Positions 8,907-16,799 of a stretch of 41,578 nt of DNA are shown here, in pieces (position 1 is the first letter of the stretch; each line of letters starts with the position of its first letter). The DNA is from Actinomycetes bacterium. GTDB lineage: Bacteria; Actinomycetota; Acidimicrobiia; Acidimicrobiales; RAAP-2. The notes beneath the pieces are model-generated. The model searched no databases, was not told where the DNA came from, and worked only from the letters and a program-made list of their open reading frames with translations. The translations under genes were made by a program, and so were the position numbers. Location: NCBI GenBank assembly GCA_021810205.1, contig JAJZJC010000023.1, forward strand, positions 1 through 41,578, written 5' to 3'.

Positions 8907-10700
8907 TCAGAGGTACTGGCCGGTACCGACGCGTTCGATGGCCCGACCGCCGCCCCTGCCGTCACGGTCCTCGCTCATGAGGGTGCGCACGTAGACGATG
9001 CGCTCGCCCTTCTTGCCCGAGATGCGTGCCCAGTCGTCCGGGTTCGTCGTGTTCGGCAGGTCCTCGTTCTCCTTGTACTCCTGGCGGATCGACTCGACGA
9101 GGTCCGCGGTGCGGATGCCGCTTCCCCCACCGGCGATCTCCCGCTTGATCGCGAGCTTCTTCGCTCGACGCACGATGTTCTCGATCATCGCCCCCGAGGA
9201 GAAGTCGCGGTAGTAGAGGATCTCCTTGTCGCCGTTCTGGTAGGTGACCTCGAGGAAGCGGTTGTCGTCGTCGGCGCGGTACATCTCCGACACGGTCGCC
9301 TCGATCATCGCCTGGGCGGCCTTCTCGGGGTCTCCCCCACCGAGGCGCTCGACCTCCTCGGGGTCGAGCGGCAGGTCGGGCCGGAGATAGCGCGAGAAGA
9401 TCTGCGCCGCGGCCTCCGCGTCCGGCCGCTCGATCTTGATCTTCACGTCGAGCCGGCCCGGGCGCAGGATGGCCGGGTCGATCAGGTCCTCGCGGTTGGA
9501 CGCGCCGATCACGATGACGTCGCGCAAGGCCTCGACACCGTCGATCTCGGCAAGCAGCTGGGGCACGATCGTCGACTCCATGTCCGAGCTGATGCCGGTG
9601 CCTCGGGTCCTGAAGAGCGAGTCCATCTCGTCGAAGAAGACGATGACCGGCACGCCCTCTTCGGCCTTCTCGCGTGCTCGCTGGAACACCAGCCGGATCT
9701 GGCGTTCCGTCTCGCCGACGTACTTGTTCAAGAGCTCGGGGCCCTTGATGTTCAAGAAGTAGCTCCTCACGTTCTCGTTGCCGGTCGTCTCGGCCACCTT
9801 CTTGGCCAAGGAGTTGGCGACCGCCTTGGCGATGAGCGTCTTGCCGCAGCCCGGGGGGCCGTAGAGGAGGATGCCCTTGGGGGCCGGCAGGCGGTAGTTG
9901 TTGAACAGCGAGCGGTGCAGGTACGGCAGCTCGACGGCGTCGGTGATCGCGTCGATCTGGGTGTCCAGCCCGCCGACGTCCGCGTAGGTGATGTCGGGAA
10001 CCTCTTCGAGCACGAGCTCTTCGACCTCGGGGCGGGGCAGCTTCTCGATGATCAGCTGGCTGCGGGTGTCCATGAGCAGCGCGTCGCCCGCACGCAGGTG
10101 CACCCCTGCCATCGAGTCCGCGAGCTCGACCACGCGCTCTTCGTCCGCCCGGGCGAACACGAGCACCCGGCGGCTGCCCTCCAAGGTCGCGCCCTCCAAG
10201 GTCTCCTTCAAGGTGACGACCTCACCCGAGAGCTCTCCGGGTCGCGCGAGGACGACGTTCAGCGACTCGTTCAGCACCACCTCGTCGCCCTTCGAGAGGC
10301 CCGCCGGGTCGATGTCGGGGTGGAGGGAGACCCGCATCTTGCGGCCGCCCGAGAACACGTCGACGGTCTCGTCGTCGTTCGCGCCGAGGTAGGTGCCGTA
10401 GGCCGCGGGCGGCTGGGTGAGCTTCTCGACCTCCTCGCGCAGGCTGAGCAGCTGCTCCTTGGCCTGCTGGAGGGTGAAGGTCAGCTTCTCGTTCTGCGAG
10501 ATCGCCTGCGCGAGCTGCCCCTTTGACTCCAAGAGCCGCTCTTCGAGTGCCTGGACGCGCCCCGGGCTTTCTTGCAGCCGGCGTCGCAAGGCACGGACTT
10601 CCTCCTCGGCCGCGGTGAGCCGCGCGAGGAGGAGCTCGTGCTCAGTGCCAGCATCGCCGTGCCCGTGTTCCTGCTCAGGCGTCGGACTCACCTCCCGCAT
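8907..10700 (-). CDS. mpa: Proteasomal AAA ATPase Mpa/ARC
   Basis: Mpa is the hexameric ring unfoldase that binds Pup and feeds pupylated proteins into PrcAB. From ATG at 10700 it is 597 residues: an N-terminal coiled coil (about 20-85, Glu, Leu, Arg rich) that captures Pup, two OB-type interdomain regions, then the AAA module with Walker A GPPGCGKT (about 281), Walker [10 protein letters not shown], and ILRPGRLD. The conserved [20 protein letters not shown] and the terminal GQYL, the HbYX-like tail that docks on the alpha ring, mark it as Mpa rather than a general AAA protein. An in-frame GTG at 10724 would add eight residues; I prefer the ATG because a GGGG-containing stretch lies before it. 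It heads the minus-strand operon. Confidence 0.96.
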   Translation of the reverse strand: MREVSPTPEQEHGHGDAGTEHELLLARLTAAEEEVRALRRRLQESPGRVQALEERLLESKGQLAQAISQNEKLTFTLQQAKEQLLSLREEVEKLTQPPAAYGTYLGANDDETVDVFSGGRKMRVSLHPDIDPAGLSKGDEVVLNESLNVVLARPGELSGEVVTLKETLEGATLEGSRRVLVFARADEERVVELADSMAGVHLRAGDALLMDTRSQLIIEKLPRPEVEELVLEEVPDITYADVGGLDTQIDAITDAVELPYLHRSLFNNYRLPAPKGILLYGPPGCGKTLIAKAVANSLAKKVAETTGNENVRSYFLNIKGPELLNKYVGETERQIRLVFQRAREKAEEGVPVIVFFDEMDSLFRTRGTGISSDMESTIVPQLLAEIDGVEALRDVIVIGASNREDLIDPAILRPGRLDVKIKIERPDAEAAAQIFSRYLRPDLPLDPEEVERLGGGDPEKAAQAMIEATVSEMYRADDDNRFLEVTYQNGDKEILYYRDFSSGAMIENIVRRAKKLAIKREIAGGGSGIRTADLVESIRQEYKENEDLPNTTNPDDWARISGKKGERIVYVRTLMSEDRDGRGGGRAIERVGTGQYL

Positions 10701-10745
10701 GCCGCACCCCGGCGGCCAGTGCACCGCGACTGCCCGCCGCCGCTC

Positions 10746-10751
10746 ACCATA
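10746..10751 (-). promoter_or_regulatory. Possible -10 of the mpa-proteasome operon
   Basis: TATGGT on the minus strand in the mpa-ferredoxin divergent region, about 45 nt upstream of the mpa ATG. No convincing -35 is visible, so this is a single-element guess. Confidence 0.3.
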
Positions 10752-10847
10752 CCGGTGGCGCGGTGCGGCCGCGCGCCACCGGCCGCTGCATCAAGCGGTG
10801 GTCGGGCCGCGTCCCGGGCGTCCGCCGGTTCTCGCGACGCCAGGGGC

Positions 10848-10853
10848 TAGTCT
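10848..10853 (+). promoter_or_regulatory. Possible -10 of the ferredoxin transcript
   Basis: TAGTCT lies exactly 7 nt before a GTG at 10861 that opens a 22-codon ORF, and 120 nt before the ferredoxin start. The spacing is that expected when transcription begins at the GTG. Confidence 0.4.
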
Positions 10854-10860
10854 GTCCTGC

Positions 10861-10929
10861 GTGCCCGGCCCAGGGCGCCAACGTGGCAGCCCCGGTCCAG
10901 GCAGGCCGAGCCGGGACATCCCACCGTGA
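10861..10929 (+). CDS. Possible leaderless upstream ORF (22 codons) before the ferredoxin
   Basis: A GTG-initiated ORF of 22 residues rich in Pro, Gly and Arg, ending in TGA at 10927-10929. It sits 7 nt behind TAGTCT. Its stop overlaps, as GTGA, an in-frame GTG (10926) that would give the ferredoxin a 16-residue N-terminal extension. It resembles no known peptide. It may be a translated leader or chance. Confidence 0.25.
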   Translation: MPGPGRQRGSPGPGRPSRDIPP

Positions 10930-10973
10930 CGGTGGGCCCGCACCCTGCCGACGACGCTCGAGAAAGGCGACGA

Positions 10974-11210
10974 ATGAAGGTCTGGATCGACCAGGATCTG
11001 TGCACCGGTGACGGCCTCTGCGAGGAGATCGCCCCTGCAGTCTTCACCCTGCTCGACGACGGGCTCGCGTACGTGAAGGAGGGCGACGACGTCAAGAACG
11101 AGCCTGGCGGCTCCGCCGGCATGGCGCTCGTCCCCGAGGACCTGGAGGACGCCGTCGTCGAGGCGTCCGAGGAGTGCCCCGGGGAGTGCATCTTCATCGA
11201 GCGAGGGTGA
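10974..11210 (+). CDS. Small iron-sulfur ferredoxin (CxxDxxC type)
   Basis: A 78-residue electron carrier. The cluster ligands visible are Cys10, Asp13 and Cys16 in CTGDGLC and Cys68 in ECPGEC, with an extra Cys72. The CxxDxxC first motif, in which Asp replaces the second cysteine of a classical site, is known from [3Fe-4S]/[4Fe-4S] ferredoxins such as that of Pyrococcus and from actinobacterial single-cluster ferredoxins. The ATG at 10974 has GAAAGG 6 nt upstream and is preferred over an in-frame GTG at 10926. It is divergent from mpa and convergent with trmI. The redox partner is not apparent in the window. Confidence 0.88.
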   Translation: MKVWIDQDLCTGDGLCEEIAPAVFTLLDDGLAYVKEGDDVKNEPGGSAGMALVPEDLEDAVVEASEECPGECIFIERG

Positions 11211-11246
11211 GCCCAGCTCCCTCTGCCCGCCTGGCGCGCCGTGTGG

Positions 11247-12092
11247 TCAGGCCGACGGGTCGGCCGTCGCGTCTGGCGATGACTCGGCCGATACCTCTGC
11301 CACCGGGTCGCGGCGGTGCAACCGGCGAGCCCACGTGAGGAAGCCGGTGTGGGCCACCATTCGGTGGTCCGGGCGGACCGAGCGGGCTTCGATGTGCCAG
11401 GTGCGCTGGAGTACTTCGGTCGTGACGGCGAGCCCGAACGGTGCTGCGTCGAGCACCCGGCGGAGCTCGGCGGTCTGGTTGATGGTCGGCAGGTACGCGA
11501 GCAGGATTCCCCCCGGCCGCAGCGCCCCCGCGGCATGCTCCACCACGCGCCACGGCTCGGGCATGTCCAAGAGGACGCGGTCGAGGCCCAGTTCGTCGAT
11601 GCCCTCGGTCACGTCGCGCGACTCGACGCGGTAGTCGGCGTCGGGGCCGAGCAGCGCCGTGACGTTCGCCCGGGCCCGCGCGGCGAAGTCCTCGCGCAGC
11701 TCGTAGCCGACGACCGAGGCGCCTGCTCGCAGCAGCGCCATGGAGAGCGCGCCCGAGCCGACGCCTGCTTCGAGCACCCGCTGGCCGGGCCCGATGTCCG
11801 CCGCGAGCAGGATCGCCCCCAGGTCCTTGGGGTAGATCACCTGGGCGCCACGGGGCATCTTCAGCACCACGTCCGCCAGGGTGGGCCGTACCATGAGGTA
11901 GCGCCGTCCGGTCGTTCCTGCGACCCAGTCGCCCTCCTCGAGGCCGATGACGTCGTCGTGCGCGACCGACCCGGCGTGGGTGTGGAAGATCGCGCCAGCG
12001 CGCAGCGTCAGGAGGTAGCGGCGGTCCTTCGAGTCGACGAGCAGGACCTGCTCGCCGGCGGTGACGGGTCCCGCAGGTACCGGGGTGCCCAC
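11247..12092 (-). CDS. trmI: tRNA (adenine-58-N1)-methyltransferase TrmI
   Basis: TrmI methylates A58 in the T-loop of tRNA using SAM. From the GTG at 12092-12090 it is 281 residues, matching characterised actinobacterial TrmI. The N-terminal beta-domain is followed by the typical KMPRGAQVIYPKDLG lead-in, SAM motif I LEAGVGSGALSMAL, VGYELREDFA, and the motif IV region DRVLLDMPEPW. The frame stays open to 12209, but that extension is a basic low-complexity run overlapping the upstream gene. TAGCGT lies 7 nt before the GTG and there is no Shine-Dalgarno; the TAG of that hexamer is also the stop codon of the upstream gene. This gene next to proteasome genes is common in actinobacteria. Confidence 0.94.
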   Translation of the reverse strand: MGTPVPAGPVTAGEQVLLVDSKDRRYLLTLRAGAIFHTHAGSVAHDDVIGLEEGDWVAGTTGRRYLMVRPTLADVVLKMPRGAQVIYPKDLGAILLAADIGPGQRVLEAGVGSGALSMALLRAGASVVGYELREDFAARARANVTALLGPDADYRVESRDVTEGIDELGLDRVLLDMPEPWRVVEHAAGALRPGGILLAYLPTINQTAELRRVLDAAPFGLAVTTEVLQRTWHIEARSVRPDHRMVAHTGFLTWARRLHRRDPVAEVSAESSPDATADPSA

Positions 12093-12099
12093 GGTCCCG

Positions 12100-12105
12100 A
12101 CGCTA
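12100..12105 (-). promoter_or_regulatory. Possible leaderless -10 hexamer of trmI
   Basis: TAGCGT on the minus strand, 7 nt before the trmI GTG; its first three bases double as the stop codon of the preceding gene. Confidence 0.35.
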
Positions 12106-12426
12106 CTCGGAGCGGTCTGGCGACGTCGTGATCCGCTCCCCTTGCCAGACGACCTGCGGCGCTGGCCCGCCGCGTCCCCCCGGTTGGTCGCCTTGCCGGC
12201 GCAGCCCACGGCCGCTGCCCCTGCCGGCGCCGTCGTGCACCTCGATCACGTAACGGTCGCCCGAGCGAAGGTGGATACGCGCCGCGCCGTGGTCGCGCCG
12301 GCGGGCGCGTCGCAAGAAGAAGGCCGCGCCGCCGACGGCGAACCAGGCCCAGTGCTCCCCGGACATGGCTCGGCGCATGCCCGAGCGGGTGAGCCAGCGC
12401 AACAGCGAGTCGATGCCACGTCCCAC
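12103..12426 (-). CDS. Small hypothetical protein with one hydrophobic segment
   Basis: A 107-residue ORF beginning with GTG at 12426. It contains a moderately hydrophobic stretch WAWFAVGGAAFFL (about 27-39) followed at once by a basic patch RRARRRDH and the strand-like IHLRSGDRYVIEVHDG; the last 40 residues are low-complexity. It starts 7 nt after the stop of the next small membrane protein gene and ends 10 nt before trmI, so the arrangement argues for a real gene. I do not recognise a family. The C-terminal part could be unstructured. Confidence 0.55.
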   Translation of the reverse strand: MGRGIDSLLRWLTRSGMRRAMSGEHWAWFAVGGAAFFLRRARRRDHGAARIHLRSGDRYVIEVHDGAGRGSGRGLRRQGDQPGGRGGPAPQVVWQGERITTSPDRSE

Positions 12427-12433
12427 TGGCCGC

Positions 12434-12652
12434 TCACACCCGCCGGATCTCGATGACCGAGGACTTCTTCCGGCCGCGGCGCTTGCCCGCGAGGTAGGCG
12501 AGGGTCACCACGGCGATGGCGACCGCGCCCGCGGCGACGAGAGCAGAGGGCACCGCGGCTTCGACGGTCTTCTCCCCCTCGCCCACCACGCGCTGGAAAG
12601 CGGCCTCGAGGTCGGCGCGGGTGATCCGACGGCCGCTGGTCTGGACGCTCAT
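12434..12652 (-). CDS. Small single-span membrane protein, unknown function
   Basis: A 72-residue protein with an acidic amphipathic N-terminal half (ITRADLEAAFQRVVGEGEKT), one membrane span (about AALVAAGAVAIAVVTLAYLAG, residues 36-56) and a strongly basic tail KRRGRKK. A clear Shine-Dalgarno GGAGGGAG lies before the ATG. The charge layout predicts the tail in the cytoplasm. It is in the middle of a run of small genes upstream of trmI. I do not recognise a characterised family. Confidence 0.7.
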   Translation of the reverse strand: MSVQTSGRRITRADLEAAFQRVVGEGEKTVEAAVPSALVAAGAVAIAVVTLAYLAGKRRGRKKSSVIEIRRV

Positions 12653-12717
12653 CGGTGGCTCCCTCCTGGTTCCATGCTGCGCTCCGTCATCACATCGCGT
12701 GAGCTCTCACTGAGCTC

Positions 12718-13083
12718 TCACTTCCCCGAGGCCGAGTCCCGGCGCCGTCGCGCCGCCCCCTTGGTGATCCGCCATGCCGCAAGCGACATGACGACGACGG
12801 CCGCGCCGCACACGATCACGTAGGGCAGCCAGTTCAGGTCTCCGCCGAACGTTGTGCGCACGCGTGTCTGGAGCGCCCGGAGCAACGCGATCAAGAGCAG
12901 CACGAGCCCGGCGCACAGGGTGAAGGATCCGACGATCCCGAACAGCAGGTAGCGGCCGAGACCCTTCAAGGGGCTGAGCGTCTCCTGCTTGATGTAGTCG
13001 ATGACGAGCTGGAGCGCGTCGGTGCCCTGCTTTCGCACGCCGTCGCCGTGCGACGTCGACCTTCCGAACCCCAGTCGTGCCAC
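12718..13083 (-). CDS. Holin-X/phage-holin-superfamily-like two-span membrane protein
   Basis: A 121-residue protein starting with GTG at 13083, AAAGGAG 9 nt upstream. It has two membrane spans, about LLFGIVGSFTLCAGLVLLLIALL and LPYVIVCGAAVVVMSLAAW, joined by a short loop and ended by a basic tail. This matches the small actinobacterial membrane proteins annotated as putative holin superfamily III members; that name reflects sequence profile, not a known lysis role. It leads the short minus-strand cluster that ends in trmI. Confidence 0.72.
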   Translation of the reverse strand: MARLGFGRSTSHGDGVRKQGTDALQLVIDYIKQETLSPLKGLGRYLLFGIVGSFTLCAGLVLLLIALLRALQTRVRTTFGGDLNWLPYVIVCGAAVVVMSLAAWRITKGAARRRRDSASGK

Positions 13084-13089
13084 GCGCTC

Positions 13090-13491
13090 TCAGGCTCCTT
13101 TCGATTCGCGGCCGATGTCCTCGCCCCATGTCGGGCGTGGCGGGGAGCCGCCAGGTCCGCTGAGCCGGGCAGATCTTCCTCCGCTCCCTTCCCTTCCTGC
13201 AAACGCACCAAGCCTTCGGGGCGGCGTTGCCGGACGCGCCGCCCTCGCCGGCGGTCCGAGACGGGATGGGTGGAGCTCGGGGCGCCCGGCCGTCTCGGTG
13301 ACGACGGCCGTGGGTGTGGCCGAGACCCCGCACGCCGCGAGGAACCCACCTTGCATGGTCCCCGCAGGGCTCGCGAAACGCCCGTGGGCCCGTACCTCCC
13401 ACACCGCGCGGCCCCGCGCCGACTCGTCCACGCAGACGATGCCGAAGGTGAGGTCGCCGTCGGGCGGGGCCTGCAGCGCTGGACGCGTCAT
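13090..13491 (-). pseudogene. Probable remnant of a hotdog-fold (PaaI-type) thioesterase
   Basis: From the ATG at 13491 the first 65 or so residues resemble a hotdog thioesterase: a strand-rich start, then RFASPAGTMQGGFLAAC and SATPTAVVT, matching the family pattern in which NPAGTVHGG is followed by the long helix. The expected acidic residue after GGFLAAC is absent and no further strands follow; the remaining 65 residues are Pro, Gly, Arg low-complexity sequence. I read this as a decayed or truncated gene. TAGCGT 7 nt before the ATG looks like an intact leaderless -10. Confidence 0.4.
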
Positions 13492-13498
13492 GGCGACG

Positions 13499-13504
13499 AC
13501 GCTA
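13499..13504 (-). promoter_or_regulatory. Possible leaderless -10 of the thioesterase remnant
   Basis: TAGCGT on the minus strand, 7 nt before the ATG at 13491. It lies back to back with the tkt -10, 23 bp away. Confidence 0.35.
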
Positions 13505-13527
13505 CTGGCGTAGCGGCGGCGACTGGG

Positions 13528-13533
13528 TAGGGT
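13528..13533 (+). promoter_or_regulatory. Probable leaderless -10 of the tkt operon
   Basis: TAGGGT is exactly 7 nt before the tkt ATG and there is no Shine-Dalgarno. This is the cleanest instance of the TAnnnT pattern in the window. Confidence 0.5.
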
Positions 13534-13540
13534 TCTGCCC

Positions 13541-15607
13541 ATGTGCCCTGCCACCTCGCCGGGATCCGCCTCCCCCCCACCGCCGCCGTCCTCGGAGGCC
13601 GAGCTCGAGCAGCTCGGCATCAACGTCGTCCGAGGGCTCGCCATGGACGCGCCCGAGCGCGCCAGCTCCGGGCATTCAGGAACCGCGATGGCCCTCGCTC
13701 CCCTCGCCCACGTGCTCTACACCCGCGTCATGCGCCACGATCCGACGGACCCCGCGTGGCCAGACCGAGACCGGTTCATCCTGTCGAACGGGCACGCCTC
13801 GATCCTCTTGTACTCGATGCTGTACCTGTGTGGCTACGGCCTCACCCTCGACGACCTCAAGGAGTTCCGCCAATGGGGCTCCAAGACGCCGGGCCATCCC
13901 GAGCACCGACATGCTGCCGGCATCGAGGTGACCACGGGGCCGCTCGGTCAGGGCTTCGGCAATGGCGTTGGCATGGGTATCGCCGAGCGCTACCTGCGGG
14001 CACGCTTCGGTTCCGACGTCGTCGACCACCATACCTTCGTGATCTGCGGTGACGGCTGTCTCGAGGAGGGCATCAGCCACGAGGCCGCCTCCCTCGCCGG
14101 CCATCTCGGGCTGGGCCGCCTCGTCTACGTCTACGACGACAACCACATCTCCATCGACGGCCCCACCGAGCTCTCCTACTCCGACGACGTCGCGCAGCGC
14201 TTCGAGGCGTACGGCTGGGACGTCGACCGAATCGGGGAGGTCGCGAACGACACGGGCGCGCTCGAAGCCGCGCTCCGCCGGGCGATGGCCGTCGAGGACA
14301 AACCGTCGCTCGTCATCCTTCGTTCGCACATCGGCTGGCCGTCGCCCCACCTCACCGACACGGCGAAGGCACACGGCAGCCCGTTCGGCGACGCGGAGAT
14401 CCGGGAGACCAAAGAGATCCTCGGCCTGCCGCCAGACGAGACGTTCTGGGTCCCCGACGAGGTGATCGAGCTCTACCGCCGCACCATCCCACGCGGCCGC
14501 GCCATGCGGCGCGAGTGGGAGTCGCGCTTGGAAGCGTGGAAGGGCGACCGTGGTGCGTGGGACGCCGCCTGGGCGGGCAAGGGTGTGAAGGGATGGGAGT
14601 CCACGCTGCCCTCCTTCGAGGCTGGCACGCAGCTCGCCACGCGCAAGGCCGTGAAGGCGTGCCTGGACGCCTCTGCTGCCCTCATCCCCGGCCTTCTGAG
14701 CGGTGCCGCCGACCTGACCGAGAATACGGGCGTCGAGCTCGAGCACGCGAAGCGCCAGTCTCCCGAGCACCCAGGGGGCCGCCAGATCTACTACGGCATT
14801 CGCGAGCATGCGATGGGTGCGGCGATGACGGGCATGGCCCACCACGGCGGCATCGTGCCGATCGGTGGCACGTTCTTCTGCTTCAGCGACTACATGCGCC
14901 CCGCCGTGCGGCTCGCCGCGCTCAGCCGCGCCCACGTCGTCTACTTCTGGACCCACGACTCGGTGGGGCTCGGCGAGGATGGCCCCACGCACCAGCCCAT
15001 CGAGCAGCTCGCGTCGCTGCGCGCGATGCCGGGCCTCGTCGTCGTGCGGCCGGCGGACGCCAACGAATGCGCGCAGGCGTTCCGCCTCGCGATCGACGGC
15101 GAGGAGCCGACCGCGCTGGTCCTCTCCCGCCAGAACCTGCCGGTGCTCGCCGAGACCGCCGAACGGGGGCCGGCAGGGTTGCGCCGCGGGGGCTACGTCG
15201 TGCTCGACGAGCCCGGGGGGCCTGAGGCCGGCCCGCCCGACATCGTCCTGATCGGCACCGGGAGCGAGGTGCACGTCTGCATGGGCGCCGCGGCCGTGCT
15301 CGCCGGGGAGGGCGTGCGGGCTCGCGTGGTCTCGCTGCCGTGCTGGGAGTGGTTCGAGGCCCAGGACCGGGCGTACCGAGCCCAGGTGCTGCCGGCCGGG
15401 GTGCCGCGTCTCGCCGTCGAGGCCGCGTCCTCCTTCGGCTGGGACCGTTACGCCGACGCGACCGTGGGGATCGACACCTTCGGCGCCTCGGCGCCCGGGA
15501 GCCGGGCGCTCGCGGAGTTCGGGTTCACGCCGGCGCACGTCGCCGAGCGCGCCCATGCGCTGCTCGCCTCGCATGGCGAGCCGGACGAAAGAGGAGGACG
15601 CACATGA
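13541..15607 (+). CDS. tkt: Transketolase
   Basis: Transketolase moves two-carbon units between sugar phosphates in the non-oxidative pentose-phosphate pathway with thiamine diphosphate. The 688-residue protein has the substrate and cofactor residues in order: ASSGHSGTAMALAPLAHVLY, NGHASILLYSMLYLCGY, TGPLGQGFGNGVGMGIAE, the ThDP motif starting GDGCLEEGISHEAASLAGH (about 170) and ending YDDNHISIDG, then the pyrimidine domain GIREHAMGAAMTGMAHHGG and THDSVGLGEDGPTHQP. Length is normal. It starts the five-gene plus-strand group and overlaps tal by ATGA, so tal output should depend on tkt translation. Confidence 0.98.
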   Translation: MCPATSPGSASPPPPPSSEAELEQLGINVVRGLAMDAPERASSGHSGTAMALAPLAHVLYTRVMRHDPTDPAWPDRDRFILSNGHASILLYSMLYLCGYGLTLDDLKEFRQWGSKTPGHPEHRHAAGIEVTTGPLGQGFGNGVGMGIAERYLRARFGSDVVDHHTFVICGDGCLEEGISHEAASLAGHLGLGRLVYVYDDNHISIDGPTELSYSDDVAQRFEAYGWDVDRIGEVANDTGALEAALRRAMAVEDKPSLVILRSHIGWPSPHLTDTAKAHGSPFGDAEIRETKEILGLPPDETFWVPDEVIELYRRTIPRGRAMRREWESRLEAWKGDRGAWDAAWAGKGVKGWESTLPSFEAGTQLATRKAVKACLDASAALIPGLLSGAADLTENTGVELEHAKRQSPEHPGGRQIYYGIREHAMGAAMTGMAHHGGIVPIGGTFFCFSDYMRPAVRLAALSRAHVVYFWTHDSVGLGEDGPTHQPIEQLASLRAMPGLVVVRPADANECAQAFRLAIDGEEPTALVLSRQNLPVLAETAERGPAGLRRGGYVVLDEPGGPEAGPPDIVLIGTGSEVHVCMGAAAVLAGEGVRARVVSLPCWEWFEAQDRAYRAQVLPAGVPRLAVEAASSFGWDRYADATVGIDTFGASAPGSRALAEFGFTPAHVAERAHALLASHGEPDERGGRT

Positions 15608-16725
15608 CCAGGCTCCACGAGCTCTACGAGCGCGGTGGACAGAGTCCCTGGGTGGACGACCTGCACCGCGAATGGCTCACCGGCGGGCACCTCCAAGAGC
15701 TGGTCGCCCGCGGGGTGCGCGGCGTGACGTCGAACCCGACCATCTTCGCGAAGGCCATCGAGGCGACCGACGTCTACGACGACCAGTTCAAGGGCCTCCT
15801 TGCTCGCATGAGCTCGGAGGACGCGTACTGGGAGATGGTGGTCGAGGACATCGAGCGCGCGCTCGAGGTCCTGGGTCCCCTCTACGAGTCGAGCCAGGGT
15901 GCCGACGGCTTCGTCTCGCTCGAAGTCGCGCCGTCGCTCGCTCGTGACACCGAGGGCAGCGTCGCCGCCGCGCGATCGCTGCACGGGCGCATCGACCGCC
16001 CGAATCTCCTCGTGAAGGTGCCCGGCACCGCCGAGGGCATCCCGGCGATCCGCCAGCTGTTCTCTGAAGGAAAGAGCGTGAACGTGACGCTCATCTTCTC
16101 GATCGATCGCTATGACGAGGTGGCAGAGGCCTATCTCTTCGGGCTCGAGGCGCTCGCTGCGAGCGGGGTCACCGACCTCTCTGGCGTCCACAGCGTCGCC
16201 TCGTTCTTCGTGAGCCGGGTGGACACCGAGGTGGACAGGCGGCTCGAAGCGCTCGCGGGCGGCGGCGATGCGGTCGGGGACCCCGAGATCCTCGCCCTGC
16301 GCGGCAAGGCGGCGGTGGTCCAAGCGCGTGTCGCGTACGAGCACTTCACGAAGATCTTCTCCGGCCCGCGCTGGGAAGCGCTCACCGCAAAAGGCGCCCG
16401 CGTCCAGCGGCCGCTGTGGGCGTCGACCTCGACGAAGAACCCCGCGTATCCCGATCTGCTCTACGTCGACACGCTGATCGGTCCGGACACCGTGAACACG
16501 ATGCCCGAGCAGACCCTGGATGCCTTCGCAGACCATGGCACGGTCGCGCGGACCGTGGACGCCGACCTCGAAGGTGCGCACCAGGTGCTCGGTGACCTCG
16601 CACGCGTGGGTATCGACATGCGCGATGTGACCGCCACGCTCGAAGCGCAAGGCGTGAGCTCGTTCTCCAAGTCCTTCGACGGGCTGCTGCAGTCCCTCAC
16701 CGACAAGGCGAACGCGATCGCCTGA
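15604..16725 (+). CDS. tal: Transaldolase
   Basis: Transaldolase transfers dihydroxyacetone units between sedoheptulose-7-phosphate and glyceraldehyde-3-phosphate through a Schiff base. From the ATG at 15604 it is 373 residues, the actinobacterial length. Motifs: GVRGVTSNPTIFAKAI near the N-terminus, NLLVKVPGT with the Schiff-base lysine Lys138, and NVTLIFSIDRY. The ATG overlaps the tkt stop and is preceded by AGAGGAGG within the end of tkt. A 74-nt gap follows before zwf. The long frame upstream of this start is only the alternate frame of tkt. Confidence 0.98.
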   Translation: MTRLHELYERGGQSPWVDDLHREWLTGGHLQELVARGVRGVTSNPTIFAKAIEATDVYDDQFKGLLARMSSEDAYWEMVVEDIERALEVLGPLYESSQGADGFVSLEVAPSLARDTEGSVAAARSLHGRIDRPNLLVKVPGTAEGIPAIRQLFSEGKSVNVTLIFSIDRYDEVAEAYLFGLEALAASGVTDLSGVHSVASFFVSRVDTEVDRRLEALAGGGDAVGDPEILALRGKAAVVQARVAYEHFTKIFSGPRWEALTAKGARVQRPLWASTSTKNPAYPDLLYVDTLIGPDTVNTMPEQTLDAFADHGTVARTVDADLEGAHQVLGDLARVGIDMRDVTATLEAQGVSSFSKSFDGLLQSLTDKANAIA

Positions 16726-16799
16726 GCCGTCGGCAGTCGCGAACGGCCCGGTCGGCTGCTGGGCCTGCTCGCTTGACGGTTCTGCCCCCAGCTCCAAGG

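Noticed and set aside
7390-8994. Long plus-strand open frame opposite dop
   Set aside because: Its complement encodes a clear Dop; the plus frame has only Val-, Arg- and Gly-rich sequence without motifs.
15340-15603. N-terminal extension of transaldolase
   Set aside because: It is the out-of-frame end of tkt; transaldolase homology starts at the ATGA-coupled ATG at 15604.
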